Source: a virus | Virus record (IMG/VR): IMGVR_UViG_3300017963_000391 | Coordinates: 1 to 43,667 of that record | Length of the DNA: 43,667 bases | Reading direction: 5' to 3' (one strand) | In this document: in pieces, positions 1 to 5,688 of the stretch | Layout of the letters: each line of letters begins with the position of its first letter | How positions within the stretch are numbered: position 1 is the first letter of the stretch | Notes under the pieces: model-generated | Seen by the model: only the letters and a program-made list of their open reading frames with translations | What the model was told of the DNA's origin: nothing | The model's database searches: none | Translations under genes and position numbers: made by a program

Positions 1-2
1 AG

Positions 3-1238
3 AACATCAAGACTAAATCTCCGTATATCTTTACCTACAAAGACGGTCGTAAGGTAATTAAAAATAAGTGGATCGACCACAAGGATACGAAGGTTATACG
101 GATGGTGTTCCGGGAGGTGCCTTACAAACTTGATGGCATGGGCTTTAAGCCGCTACCTAAAAGCAAGACTAAGAAACACACGGATGAGAAGCCGTTTTGG
201 GCTGTTGATAAGGGTACTCTCTCGCAGTTAAAGACTCATACCCATGCACAGAAGGCTGTTATTAAGCTGCTCCTTAAACGATCAGCAATATATAAGGTAC
301 GAACTACGTTTGCTAATGATGAGACAGGGACGGGCCTTAACAACAAGGTAGCGATGGACGGGAGGCTACACACCAACTACAATCAAACTGTTACGGCAAC
401 GGGTAGGCTATCAAGTTCAGATCCTAACAGCCAGAATCTACCAAGAGGTAACACAAGTCCAATTAAGCGGTGTATCATTCCGACACTCGATGGGATAATG
501 AACGCGGATCTTAGCCAGATTGAGTGGCGTGTACCAGCACAGCTAAGTCATGACCAAACTATGATCCACGAAATTAATAGTGGGATTGACCAGCACGTTA
601 AGGCTTGTACAGATCTTATGAAGCTACCGTTTATATCTAAATCGGATCCACATTCCAAGCGTAACAGGAATCACGCAAAGACGTTTAACTTTCGTATGAT
701 TTACGGTGGAACTGAATACGGATTCTTCAAAGATCCGAACATGCCGTCCTTCGATCTTAAGAAGTGGGGGCAAATTATCCGGTCCTTCTTTAAGAAATAT
801 GCTGGACTTGAGAGATGGCACAAGAGAAACATCAAGCACGTTATACAGGGCGATGGTACATTTGTGTTGCCTACTGGTAGACGCTTCCTATTTAAACCGA
901 CTGGTTGGGGAGGTAAGTATAATGAACGGGAGATTAAGAACTATCCGGTGCAAGGTATGGCAGGAGGTGACATCCTTCCGTTAGCCGCTGTAATTATACG
1001 AAAGAAAATGCGTCGCCGAAAATTTAAATCTAAAATGATTCTAACTGTGCACGATTCTATCGTGTTTGATTATCTTGAAAGCGAAAAGAACGACCTAGCC
1101 AAGCTTTGTTTACAAGTGTTTAGTGATTTACCTAAATACATTAGGCAATATTGGGGCATTAATTGGATCGTTAATTTAGAAGGTGAAACAGAAATAGGAG
1201 AAAATTATGGAAGTCAGACTGAATATCACCCGATATGA
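3..1238 (+). CDS. Family A DNA polymerase, C-terminal part (5' end outside window)
   Basis: This is the polymerase domain of a DNA polymerase I-type replicase. The reading frame is open from base 3, so the gene starts upstream; the first in-window Met is at 102. Counting from that Met, the motifs are: the conserved TGRLSSSDPNSQNLP segment (residues 100-114); motif A, ADLSQIEWR (135-143), with the metal-binding Asp; motif B on the O-helix, KTFNFRMIYG (193-202); and motif C, VHDSI (316-320). The residue equivalent to E. coli F762 is Phe, as in many virulent phages. Motif C reads HDS where most family members have HDE; the catalytic Asp is kept. The 3' end overlaps the next gene by 32 bases, which indicates one transcript. 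Identification is firm; whether an exonuclease domain precedes it cannot be seen. Confidence 0.95.
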   Translation, partial: NIKTKSPYIFTYKDGRKVIKNKWIDHKDTKVIRMVFREVPYKLDGMGFKPLPKSKTKKHTDEKPFWAVDKGTLSQLKTHTHAQKAVIKLLLKRSAIYKVRTTFANDETGTGLNNKVAMDGRLHTNYNQTVTATGRLSSSDPNSQNLPRGNTSPIKRCIIPTLDGIMNADLSQIEWRVPAQLSHDQTMIHEINSGIDQHVKACTDLMKLPFISKSDPHSKRNRNHAKTFNFRMIYGGTEYGFFKDPNMPSFDLKKWGQIIRSFFKKYAGLERWHKRNIKHVIQGDGTFVLPTGRRFLFKPTGWGGKYNEREIKNYPVQGMAGGDILPLAAVIIRKKMRRRKFKSKMILTVHDSIVFDYLESEKNDLAKLCLQVFSDLPKYIRQYWGINWIVNLEGETEIGENYGSQTEYHPI

Positions 1239-1812
1239 TGATCATGTTGTTGATGAGCCTGTTAGGTATACTGACTTACGGACTCGACCAGATTGTCAAG
1301 AATATTGGGAGGGACACTACGTTGAAATAAACGGGGAGAGGTACATTAAGCAAGAGACTGCCGATAGAATTATTCTGGAGAACCACGATCTCAGAGAGAC
1401 CTTGTATATGCAAGAGGCAGAAGAAACACAACACGCATTTGATTTGTTTGCACGAGGTGTTGGGCAAGGGACCTATGATACTAAACGAGTGGTCAGCTAC
1501 ACGGCAGGGGTACTAAAGACAACTGAACGCGAGGTATATAAACTTCTGTATAAACACATGGAGATTATGCTTGATATAGATTTTGACGAGTGTCCATCTG
1601 GTAAATCTAAGCTCAACTGGATATGGGAACACGGGTGGCTTCCGCACGTGAACGTATACTTACATGCTATTTGTGATCTGGCTCGATTCTTTCGACATCG
1701 TGCACCAACTGAATGGGACGACTTATTAGTAAAATTAATGGGACCTCATCCAGCGACCACCAAACGAGCAGCACGAAGCCCGCTATCAGTGGCAACGTGT
1801 ACAAAACCATAA
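1207..1812 (+). CDS. Hypothetical protein, 201 aa
   Basis: I do not recognise this protein. It starts at an ATG preceded by a clear AGGAG ribosome-binding site lying inside the end of the polymerase gene, so it is probably translated from the polymerase transcript. The sequence is soluble-looking, with no signal peptide or membrane segment. The middle (about residues 55-115) is predicted largely helical and rich in Glu and Arg. The C-terminal half is rich in Trp, His and Leu, and the last 30 residues are basic and Pro/Thr/Ser-rich. Its position between the polymerase and an SSB-like gene suggests a replication accessory, but nothing in the sequence proves this. Confidence 0.75.
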   Translation: MEVRLNITRYDDHVVDEPVRYTDLRTRPDCQEYWEGHYVEINGERYIKQETADRIILENHDLRETLYMQEAEETQHAFDLFARGVGQGTYDTKRVVSYTAGVLKTTEREVYKLLYKHMEIMLDIDFDECPSGKSKLNWIWEHGWLPHVNVYLHAICDLARFFRHRAPTEWDDLLVKLMGPHPATTKRAARSPLSVATCTKP

Positions 1813-1843
1813 ACCTGTACTATATTAATCTACGGAGGGAGTG

Positions 1844-2530
1844 ATGCACAAGAACAGAAACGGCTTTAGAGATGGCGTCTTTCAAAAGATGCCGTGGTCA
1901 GCGCGGAAAAAATGGAGGTTGTACCGTTACCGCGACTCCATGTTTGGTATATCTCCAGCTGTGTCTGGCCGCAGTGAAGGAGTCAATCATTCAGTACCAT
2001 TTAATTTAAACCCTTGGGGAGGTAGCACATTGAAAATTAAGTTCGATCGTTACGAAGTTAAGGAACAAACTAGCGCCAAATCTAACAAACCCTATAAGAT
2101 GTGCCACGTACACGGTGTAGCTGTTGGGGGCAAGTTGGATGGGCAAGATTACACAACCAAGTTCTTTGGTAATAATAAAGAACTGTTAGGACAAGTGGAA
2201 GGACTTATACCGGGAGAGATTGTTGATGTAGAGATGAAAAAGAACGGCCAATACTGGAACCCTGTTGGTTTTAAGGGAGAGGGTATTCCTGCGGCCGGAG
2301 GTGCCACTGGAGGATCAGGTGCTGTAGCTATGGTCGAAAATCCTCGACTTACTAATCTCAAGATAGCTATTGACATCTTGGGATCTATTGGTACAGATCA
2401 GGAACCCTTCGACTATATCCAAGACGCCGCAGGCGTAGCCGATCTTATCCAGCACTACGTAGACGAGACAGGAGCCTTTCAGTTCGCTAATACTACGGAT
2501 GAAATTCCGGGAGACGATGAGGACGATTAA
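1844..2530 (+). CDS. Putative single-stranded DNA-binding protein (OB-fold-like, acidic tail)
   Basis: Role inferred as a phage SSB that coats single strands during replication and recombination. The core begins with LKIKFDRYEVKEQ and continues as alternating beta-type segments with aromatic and basic residues, typical of an OB fold. A Gly/Ala linker follows (about residues 150-165 from the upstream start). The protein ends in a strongly acidic tail, EIPGDDEDD, the hallmark by which SSBs and T7 gp2.5-like proteins bind partners. The start is ambiguous. An upstream GTG/ATG pair at 1841/1844 has GGAGGG only a few bases away. An in-frame TTG at 2030 has a perfect GGGGAGGT seven bases upstream and would give a 166-residue protein starting exactly at the core. 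No stop separates the two. The neighbouring polymerase supports a replication role. Confidence 0.7.
   Translation: MHKNRNGFRDGVFQKMPWSARKKWRLYRYRDSMFGISPAVSGRSEGVNHSVPFNLNPWGGSTLKIKFDRYEVKEQTSAKSNKPYKMCHVHGVAVGGKLDGQDYTTKFFGNNKELLGQVEGLIPGEIVDVEMKKNGQYWNPVGFKGEGIPAAGGATGGSGAVAMVENPRLTNLKIAIDILGSIGTDQEPFDYIQDAAGVADLIQHYVDETGAFQFANTTDEIPGDDEDD
2016..2032 (+). promoter_or_regulatory. Strong internal ribosome-binding site and TTG start within the SSB-like gene
   Basis: GGGGAGGT at 2016-2022 followed by TTG at 2030, in frame with the longer reading frame. Spacing is ideal. Translation from here would yield only the OB-like core and acidic tail. Either this is the true start, or two isoforms are made. 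Confidence 0.6.
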
Positions 2531-2538
2531 GGGTTAAT

Positions 2539-2625
2539 GGGAGTCTGTTGGAATGGTATACATCTCGTGTTTAAACCGCGAGGCCCGATAAGGGATTAAG
2601 GGTTCGACTCCCTTGGCTCCCACCA
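2539..2625 (+). tRNA. tRNA-Leu (UAA)
   Basis: Full cloverleaf with the CCA end encoded. The acceptor stem is GGGAGTC/GGCTCCC (seven pairs including one G-U). The anticodon stem TCGTG/CGCGA closes the loop TTTAAAC, with anticodon TAA at 2572-2574. The T arm is AAGGG-TTCGACT-CCCTT. A 16-base variable region (2582-2597) contains a CCC/GGG stem, as expected for class II tRNA-Leu. The D loop has the Leu-type GGAATGGTA pattern. It reads UUA codons. Confidence 0.93.
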
Positions 2626-2634
2626 CAATAGCAT

Positions 2635-2712
2635 GGCCGTCTGATGGAAACTGGTATACATACGTGGCTTAGACCCACGGTTTTCCGAGTTCGAATCTCG
2701 GGGCGGCTACCA
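2635..2712 (+). tRNA. tRNA-Leu (UAG), unusually short variable loop
   Basis: The cloverleaf has acceptor stem GGCCGTC/GGCGGCT (two G-U pairs), anticodon stem CGTGG/CCACG, loop CTTAGAC with anticodon TAG at 2670-2672, T arm CCGAG-TTCGAAT-CTCGG, discriminator A and encoded CCA. The D arm is Leu-like. The variable region is only five bases (GTTTT), whereas bacterial tRNA-Leu normally has a long class II arm. The anticodon reads CUA (Leu); it is not an amber suppressor. Confidence 0.88.
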
Positions 2713-2717
2713 ATTAG

Positions 2718-2791
2718 TGCGGGGTAGAGTAGTGGTTACTCATGAGTCTCATACGCTCACCACGCGGGTTCGAATCCCGCCCCCGCCTCCA
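2718..2791 (+). tRNA. tRNA with CAU anticodon (Met or Ile2), initiator-like features
   Basis: Cloverleaf: acceptor TGCGGGG/CCCCGCC, with a T1-C72 mismatch and six good pairs; D stem GAGT/ACTC; anticodon stem TGAGT/GCTCA around loop CTCATAC (anticodon CAT at 2750-2752); a four-base variable loop; T arm GCGGG-TTCGAAT-CCCGC; discriminator T; encoded CCA. The unpaired 1:72 position and A11:U24 pair resemble bacterial initiator tRNA, but the three consecutive G-C pairs typical of initiator anticodon stems are absent. It could be initiator Met, elongator Met, or lysidine-modified Ile (AUA). Confidence 0.88.
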
Positions 2792-2812
2792 CAACTAAAG
2801 GAGGTGTCTACA

Positions 2813-3085
2813 GTGTATCCTAATCGTACCCTTTGTCAAGTCCTAGAAGAACTGCGATCGTGTTACGAAACACGTAACTTCGCGTCCTTTCTAGGGCTTA
2901 TTGAGGAAGTACAAAGCATGGCTAATCGGATGGAGTCCGCACTACAAGACCAACGAGATATTAATGCTCTAACTGATCGTAGAGCAAAACTGTACGACGA
3001 GGTAGAGGCTCTTAAAAAGGAACGTAAAACATTACGACCCGACGCTGGTGAAATCGAGTGGGTCGAAGACTGGGAGGAGGACTAA
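2813..3085 (+). CDS. Small coiled-coil hypothetical protein, 90 aa
   Basis: I chose the GTG at 2813 because AAAGGAGGT lies seven to eight bases upstream and because any earlier start would run back through the tRNA just before it. The protein is mainly helical: residues about 40-75 have a heptad-like Leu/Ala/Lys/Glu pattern consistent with a short coiled coil, and the C-terminus is acidic with three Trp/Glu-rich clusters. No enzyme motif, signal peptide or membrane segment is seen. It sits directly behind the first tRNA group and just before another small gene whose ribosome-binding site lies in this gene's last codons, so the pair is probably translationally coupled. Function unknown. Confidence 0.72.
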   Translation: MYPNRTLCQVLEELRSCYETRNFASFLGLIEEVQSMANRMESALQDQRDINALTDRRAKLYDEVEALKKERKTLRPDAGEIEWVEDWEED

Positions 3086-3090
3086 TATCA

Positions 3091-3312
3091 ATGGCTTTTC
3101 CAAAGGCATCAGAAGCCCGTAAACTATCGGAAGTACCCGCTAAGATGCGTCAGTTAGGAGATAACATTCGCTCAGACGCGACTATCGGTAAGACAGAACT
3201 CACACTTAACATGGTTCTTCCAGGACACATTGTGGAAAAGATTGAGGACTATGGTTACGCTGTATTCATAGATCTTAATCATAATACCACAACTATTAAT
3301 TGGGAGGTGTAA
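3091..3312 (+). CDS. Small hypothetical protein, 73 aa
   Basis: The ATG at 3091 is preceded by GGGAGGAGG ten bases upstream, at the end of the previous gene. The product has a basic helical N-terminal third and a C-terminal part that alternates hydrophobic and polar residues like a small beta sheet (around LTLNMVLPG to the end). No known domain is recognised. It ends two bases before the GTG of a secreted protein, whose Shine-Dalgarno sequence overlaps its last codons, so the two are likely co-translated. Confidence 0.68.
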   Translation: MAFPKASEARKLSEVPAKMRQLGDNIRSDATIGKTELTLNMVLPGHIVEKIEDYGYAVFIDLNHNTTTINWEV

Positions 3313-3313
3313 C

Positions 3314-3745
3314 GTGTTTAAGAAACTAACAGCTATACTTTTAGGAGTAATGATGTTAGCTGCCCCTGCTTTGGCTGTTGACCAATGGCACACAGCAAAT
3401 GGAGTGACAGTTAAATGGGATCCAGTAACGGCCTACTGTTGCGATGATCCTCCTGTATCTATTAACGAAACCGAGACTATTACCTATCGTGTTTATCGTG
3501 CCGATATGAATAAGGGTAACATGGAAGTCGTGTGGGAGGGTACAGATGTATCGTGCTATATTATCCTATCGAGGCCGGGAAGACACTTGATAGGGGTTGA
3601 TGCACGTATCGTAGCAGAGGGGATTGACTTCGCACCGTCTGCTATAGCGTGGTCTGATGACCCCGCAGTAGTAGATCCGACTGCAGGAACATTTGCCGTT
3701 CTTTATTTTGGCAGACCTAATCCACCTATTAATCTAAGTAAGTAA
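3314..3745 (+). CDS. Secreted protein with signal peptide, beta-sandwich-like, 143 aa
   Basis: The GTG start at 3314 follows GGGAGGT. Residues 1-21 form a classic Sec signal peptide: Lys-Lys near the N-terminus, a hydrophobic core, and an Ala-x-Ala cleavage site (PALA/VDQW). The mature part of about 120 residues looks like a fibronectin type III or Ig-like sandwich, with spaced segments such as VTVKWDPV, TYRVYRAD and HLIGVDARI. Three cysteines (Cys-Cys about 43-44, and Cys about 81) could form a disulfide in the periplasm. An exported protein in the early region, between two tRNA groups, suggests envelope modification or superinfection exclusion rather than lysis; this is inference. Confidence 0.75.
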   Translation: MFKKLTAILLGVMMLAAPALAVDQWHTANGVTVKWDPVTAYCCDDPPVSINETETITYRVYRADMNKGNMEVVWEGTDVSCYIILSRPGRHLIGVDARIVAEGIDFAPSAIAWSDDPAVVDPTAGTFAVLYFGRPNPPINLSK

Positions 3746-3750
3746 CTATT

Positions 3751-3826
3751 AGGGGTGTAGCACAGTAGGTTAGTGCGCGTGGCCTTGGCCCACGTGACCT
3801 AGGTTCAAATCCTAGCGCCCCTTCCA
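3751..3826 (+). tRNA. tRNA, probable Gln (UUG), atypical anticodon loop
   Basis: Cloverleaf: acceptor AGGGGTG/CGCCCCT, D stem GCAC/GTGC, anticodon stem CGTGG/CCACG, T arm CTAGG-TTCAAAT-CCTAG, four-base variable loop, discriminator T, encoded CCA. The seven-base loop is CCTTGGC, placing TTG (3785-3787) at the anticodon, but position 33 is C instead of the near-universal U. A one-base shift would read TGG (Pro) with U33, but the stem then fails to pair. Isotype uncertain. Confidence 0.8.
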
Positions 3827-3834
3827 TCCCAATA

Positions 3835-3908
3835 GCCGGTGTAGTCTAACGGTAGGGCTGCGGTCTTGTAAACCGCTTATCGGGGTTCGATTCCTCGCAC
3901 CGGCTCCA
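3835..3908 (+). tRNA. tRNA-Thr (UGU)
   Basis: Cloverleaf with acceptor GCCGGTG/CACCGGC (seven pairs), D stem GTCT/GGGC (with G-U pairs), anticodon stem GCGGT/ACCGC around CTTGTAA (anticodon TGT at 3867-3869), four-base variable loop, T arm CGGGG-TTCGATT-CCTCG, discriminator T and encoded CCA. It reads ACA codons. Confidence 0.93.
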
Positions 3909-3931
3909 CTCACACACTAAAGGAGATATTT

Positions 3932-4162
3932 ATGGCAAGATTATCAGATGAGCAGCAGAAACGACGGGAAAGATACCAAGCTAATAAAGAGGAGATCATT
4001 AAGAAGCAACTCGCCTACTATGCTCGAAAGAGATCGGAACGTCAGGAATATCAACGTACCTATAACGCGGCGAGACGACGCGCTGTAGCAGAAGTTAGAC
4101 TATTGGTGGATGAGAACGGTACTGTTCTTCGTTCGTACTCTAAATCTATTAAGAAGGGATAA
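3932..4162 (+). CDS. Small basic hypothetical protein, 76 aa
   Basis: ATG start with AAAGGAGAT upstream. The protein is very rich in Arg, Lys, Glu, Gln and Tyr (roughly residues 8-52), with repeated Tyr-containing helical units (RYQAN, YYARKR, YQRTYNAARRR). Such sequences are common in small phage proteins presumed to bind nucleic acid. The last 24 residues look like a beta hairpin followed by a basic tail. No catalytic motif is present. It is the first gene after the second tRNA group and lies five bases from the phosphoesterase gene. Confidence 0.75.
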   Translation: MARLSDEQQKRRERYQANKEEIIKKQLAYYARKRSERQEYQRTYNAARRRAVAEVRLLVDENGTVLRSYSKSIKKG

Positions 4163-4167
4163 TAATA

Positions 4168-4920
4168 TTGATTAGAACAGCACTAATATACGATGTCCAT
4201 TGTCCATTTCATAATAAGCCTGCGTATGAACTGGCGCTGGATTATCTCCTTAGTCTAAAGCCTCGCGTAAACCAAGTTATTCTTGGTGGAGACTTTGTAG
4301 ATTTTCACAAGATTTCTTTTTGGAAGAACGCAGTGCGAATGAGTTTCGAAGAAGAGGTTATGGAGTGTCGGCAAGAACTCAAGAAACTTAAGCAACGCTT
4401 CTATCGTCGAGACATTATTTATCTTGAGGGAAATCATGAACAAAGGCTACACAAATACAACATTGAAAAGAATGAAGACTTGGCATACCGAAATGGTATT
4501 CAAGATGTGCTTGGACTCAAGAAACGAAGAATTACTTATGTATCTAATATCGATCGGATGTGTGCCGGTAAAGCACCGTTGCGATTGGGCAAGCTTTATG
4601 TTCTACATGGACACGAGAAAAAAGTGTCCTTTGGGGCCATCAACCTCGCCCGCCTTTACTATACTCGATCTAAAACCAACGTCATCGCTGGACACCACCA
4701 TAAAAGTGATTACACCCTAGTAAAGAAACTTGATGGTAAACACGAAGGTGCGTGGACGGTAGGCACTCTAGGACAATTAAGTGAACCTTATCAACCTATC
4801 AATGATTGGAACTGGGGCTTTGCTTTTGTCGATCACGATGAAGTAACTGGTGATTTTGAAGTTCACAATAAAATTATTCTCCCTGCGAGTGATGGAAAGT
4901 TGAGGGTTGTAAATGGATAG
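4168..4920 (+). CDS. Calcineurin-like metallophosphoesterase
   Basis: A two-metal phosphoesterase of the calcineurin/Mre11-type fold, about 250 residues. The metal-binding motifs are in the expected order: D9-x-H11 (YDVHCP), GGDFVD with D42, GNHE with N89 and H90, H147 in LHGHE, and GHHH at 175-178. It begins at TTG 4168, just before the strand carrying the first metal ligands (MIRTALIYDVH). The ribosome-binding site is weak (AAGGGA). Substrate cannot be deduced; phage relatives include nucleotide phosphatases, 2'-3' cyclic phosphodiesterase-like enzymes and nucleases. It overlaps the sigma factor gene by eight bases, so the two are probably co-translated. Confidence 0.9.
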   Translation: MIRTALIYDVHCPFHNKPAYELALDYLLSLKPRVNQVILGGDFVDFHKISFWKNAVRMSFEEEVMECRQELKKLKQRFYRRDIIYLEGNHEQRLHKYNIEKNEDLAYRNGIQDVLGLKKRRITYVSNIDRMCAGKAPLRLGKLYVLHGHEKKVSFGAINLARLYYTRSKTNVIAGHHHKSDYTLVKKLDGKHEGAWTVGTLGQLSEPYQPINDWNWGFAFVDHDEVTGDFEVHNKIILPASDGKLRVVNG

Positions 4921-5686
4921 CTATCAGACGTACATGCGATCTATACAGAAGTACCCAACGTATTCGCACGCTAACAGCACACAGCATTACGAAACAATAG
5001 AGCAAGAGTATGATTCACTTATTCACGGTAATCTTAAACTAGTAGCTAAGATCGCCAGTGAGCATGCTAACTTGTGGCCTTCCTTTGATATTATGGATTT
5101 AATCCAAGAAGGTAACATGGCGTTAGTGAAATGTGTAAAGAGCTATAAGAAAGAGCGTGGTTCTTTCCCTACTTTTCTTGGCTTTTGTGTTCGTGTTGCT
5201 ATAATGCGTTACATTAAAGATAATACAGGGGCGCTGCGGCTCTATAAAACAAAGAGCCAACGTACTATCTTTAATAATCTAACTACTATCTATTCTAAGT
5301 ACAAGGAGTCTGGCTCATCACTATCGGAATTAGCTGATGAGTTCGATGTAACTGTACCTGATCTAGAACTTATCTTAGGAACATACAACCCAGTAGATAT
5401 TGAATCTATTAAGATAGATAGTCCTGAAGATAAGATGATTGTAGATGAAGACGTTATGGTAATACGTACCAGGATTAGTGATTTCAGGGATACACTAACA
5501 CGCGCGCAGAAGGAGGTGTTTGATAGAACTATGTATACTGGTACGGAATCCCTACAGTCATGTAGTGTTTCAATGGGTACAAGTAGGGCTGCAGTGTGGA
5601 ACATCAAAAGGCGTATCCTAAAGAAAGCTGTAGACTTCTTTACTACTGCTGACCTTAAGCGGATACAAACTGGGGAGGTAGACTAA
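4913..5686 (+). CDS. Phage-encoded sigma-70-family transcription factor
   Basis: This protein should bind host core RNA polymerase and redirect it to phage promoters. Region 2 spans about residues 33-104 and includes DLIQEGNMALVK (62-73), the hallmark core-binding helix, and SFPTFLGFCVRVAIMRYIKDN for regions 2.3/2.4 (-10 recognition). A region 3-like helix-turn-helix (SLSELADEFDV, 136-146) and a region 4-like one (about 195-241, ending AAVWNIKRRILKKA) follow. At 257 residues it is the size of alternative factors such as RpoH, and it lacks region 1.1. With no phage RNA polymerase in view, it is the best candidate for switching on the minus-strand late genes. The start overlaps the phosphoesterase; the end abuts the ATC-started nuclease gene. 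Confidence 0.88.
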   Translation: MDSYQTYMRSIQKYPTYSHANSTQHYETIEQEYDSLIHGNLKLVAKIASEHANLWPSFDIMDLIQEGNMALVKCVKSYKKERGSFPTFLGFCVRVAIMRYIKDNTGALRLYKTKSQRTIFNNLTTIYSKYKESGSSLSELADEFDVTVPDLELILGTYNPVDIESIKIDSPEDKMIVDEDVMVIRTRISDFRDTLTRAQKEVFDRTMYTGTESLQSCSVSMGTSRAAVWNIKRRILKKAVDFFTTADLKRIQTGEVD

Positions 5687-5688
5687 TC
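5672..5688 (+). promoter_or_regulatory. Ribosome-binding site with apparent ATC start codon
   Basis: GGGGAGGT at 5672-5679 is followed six bases later by ATC at 5686, which overlaps the sigma factor stop as TAATC. That is the position where a TAATG start-stop would be expected. The downstream frame is conserved-looking coding sequence without any ATG, GTG or TTG for 50 codons. Confidence 0.6.

Noticed and set aside
2635-2712. Amber suppressor tRNA
   Set aside because: The anticodon UAG reads CUA codons; a suppressor of UAG would need CUA.
2717-2812. A longer N-terminus for the 90-residue protein
   Set aside because: The extra part would be translated through the CAU tRNA gene; the GTG at 2813 has an excellent Shine-Dalgarno.
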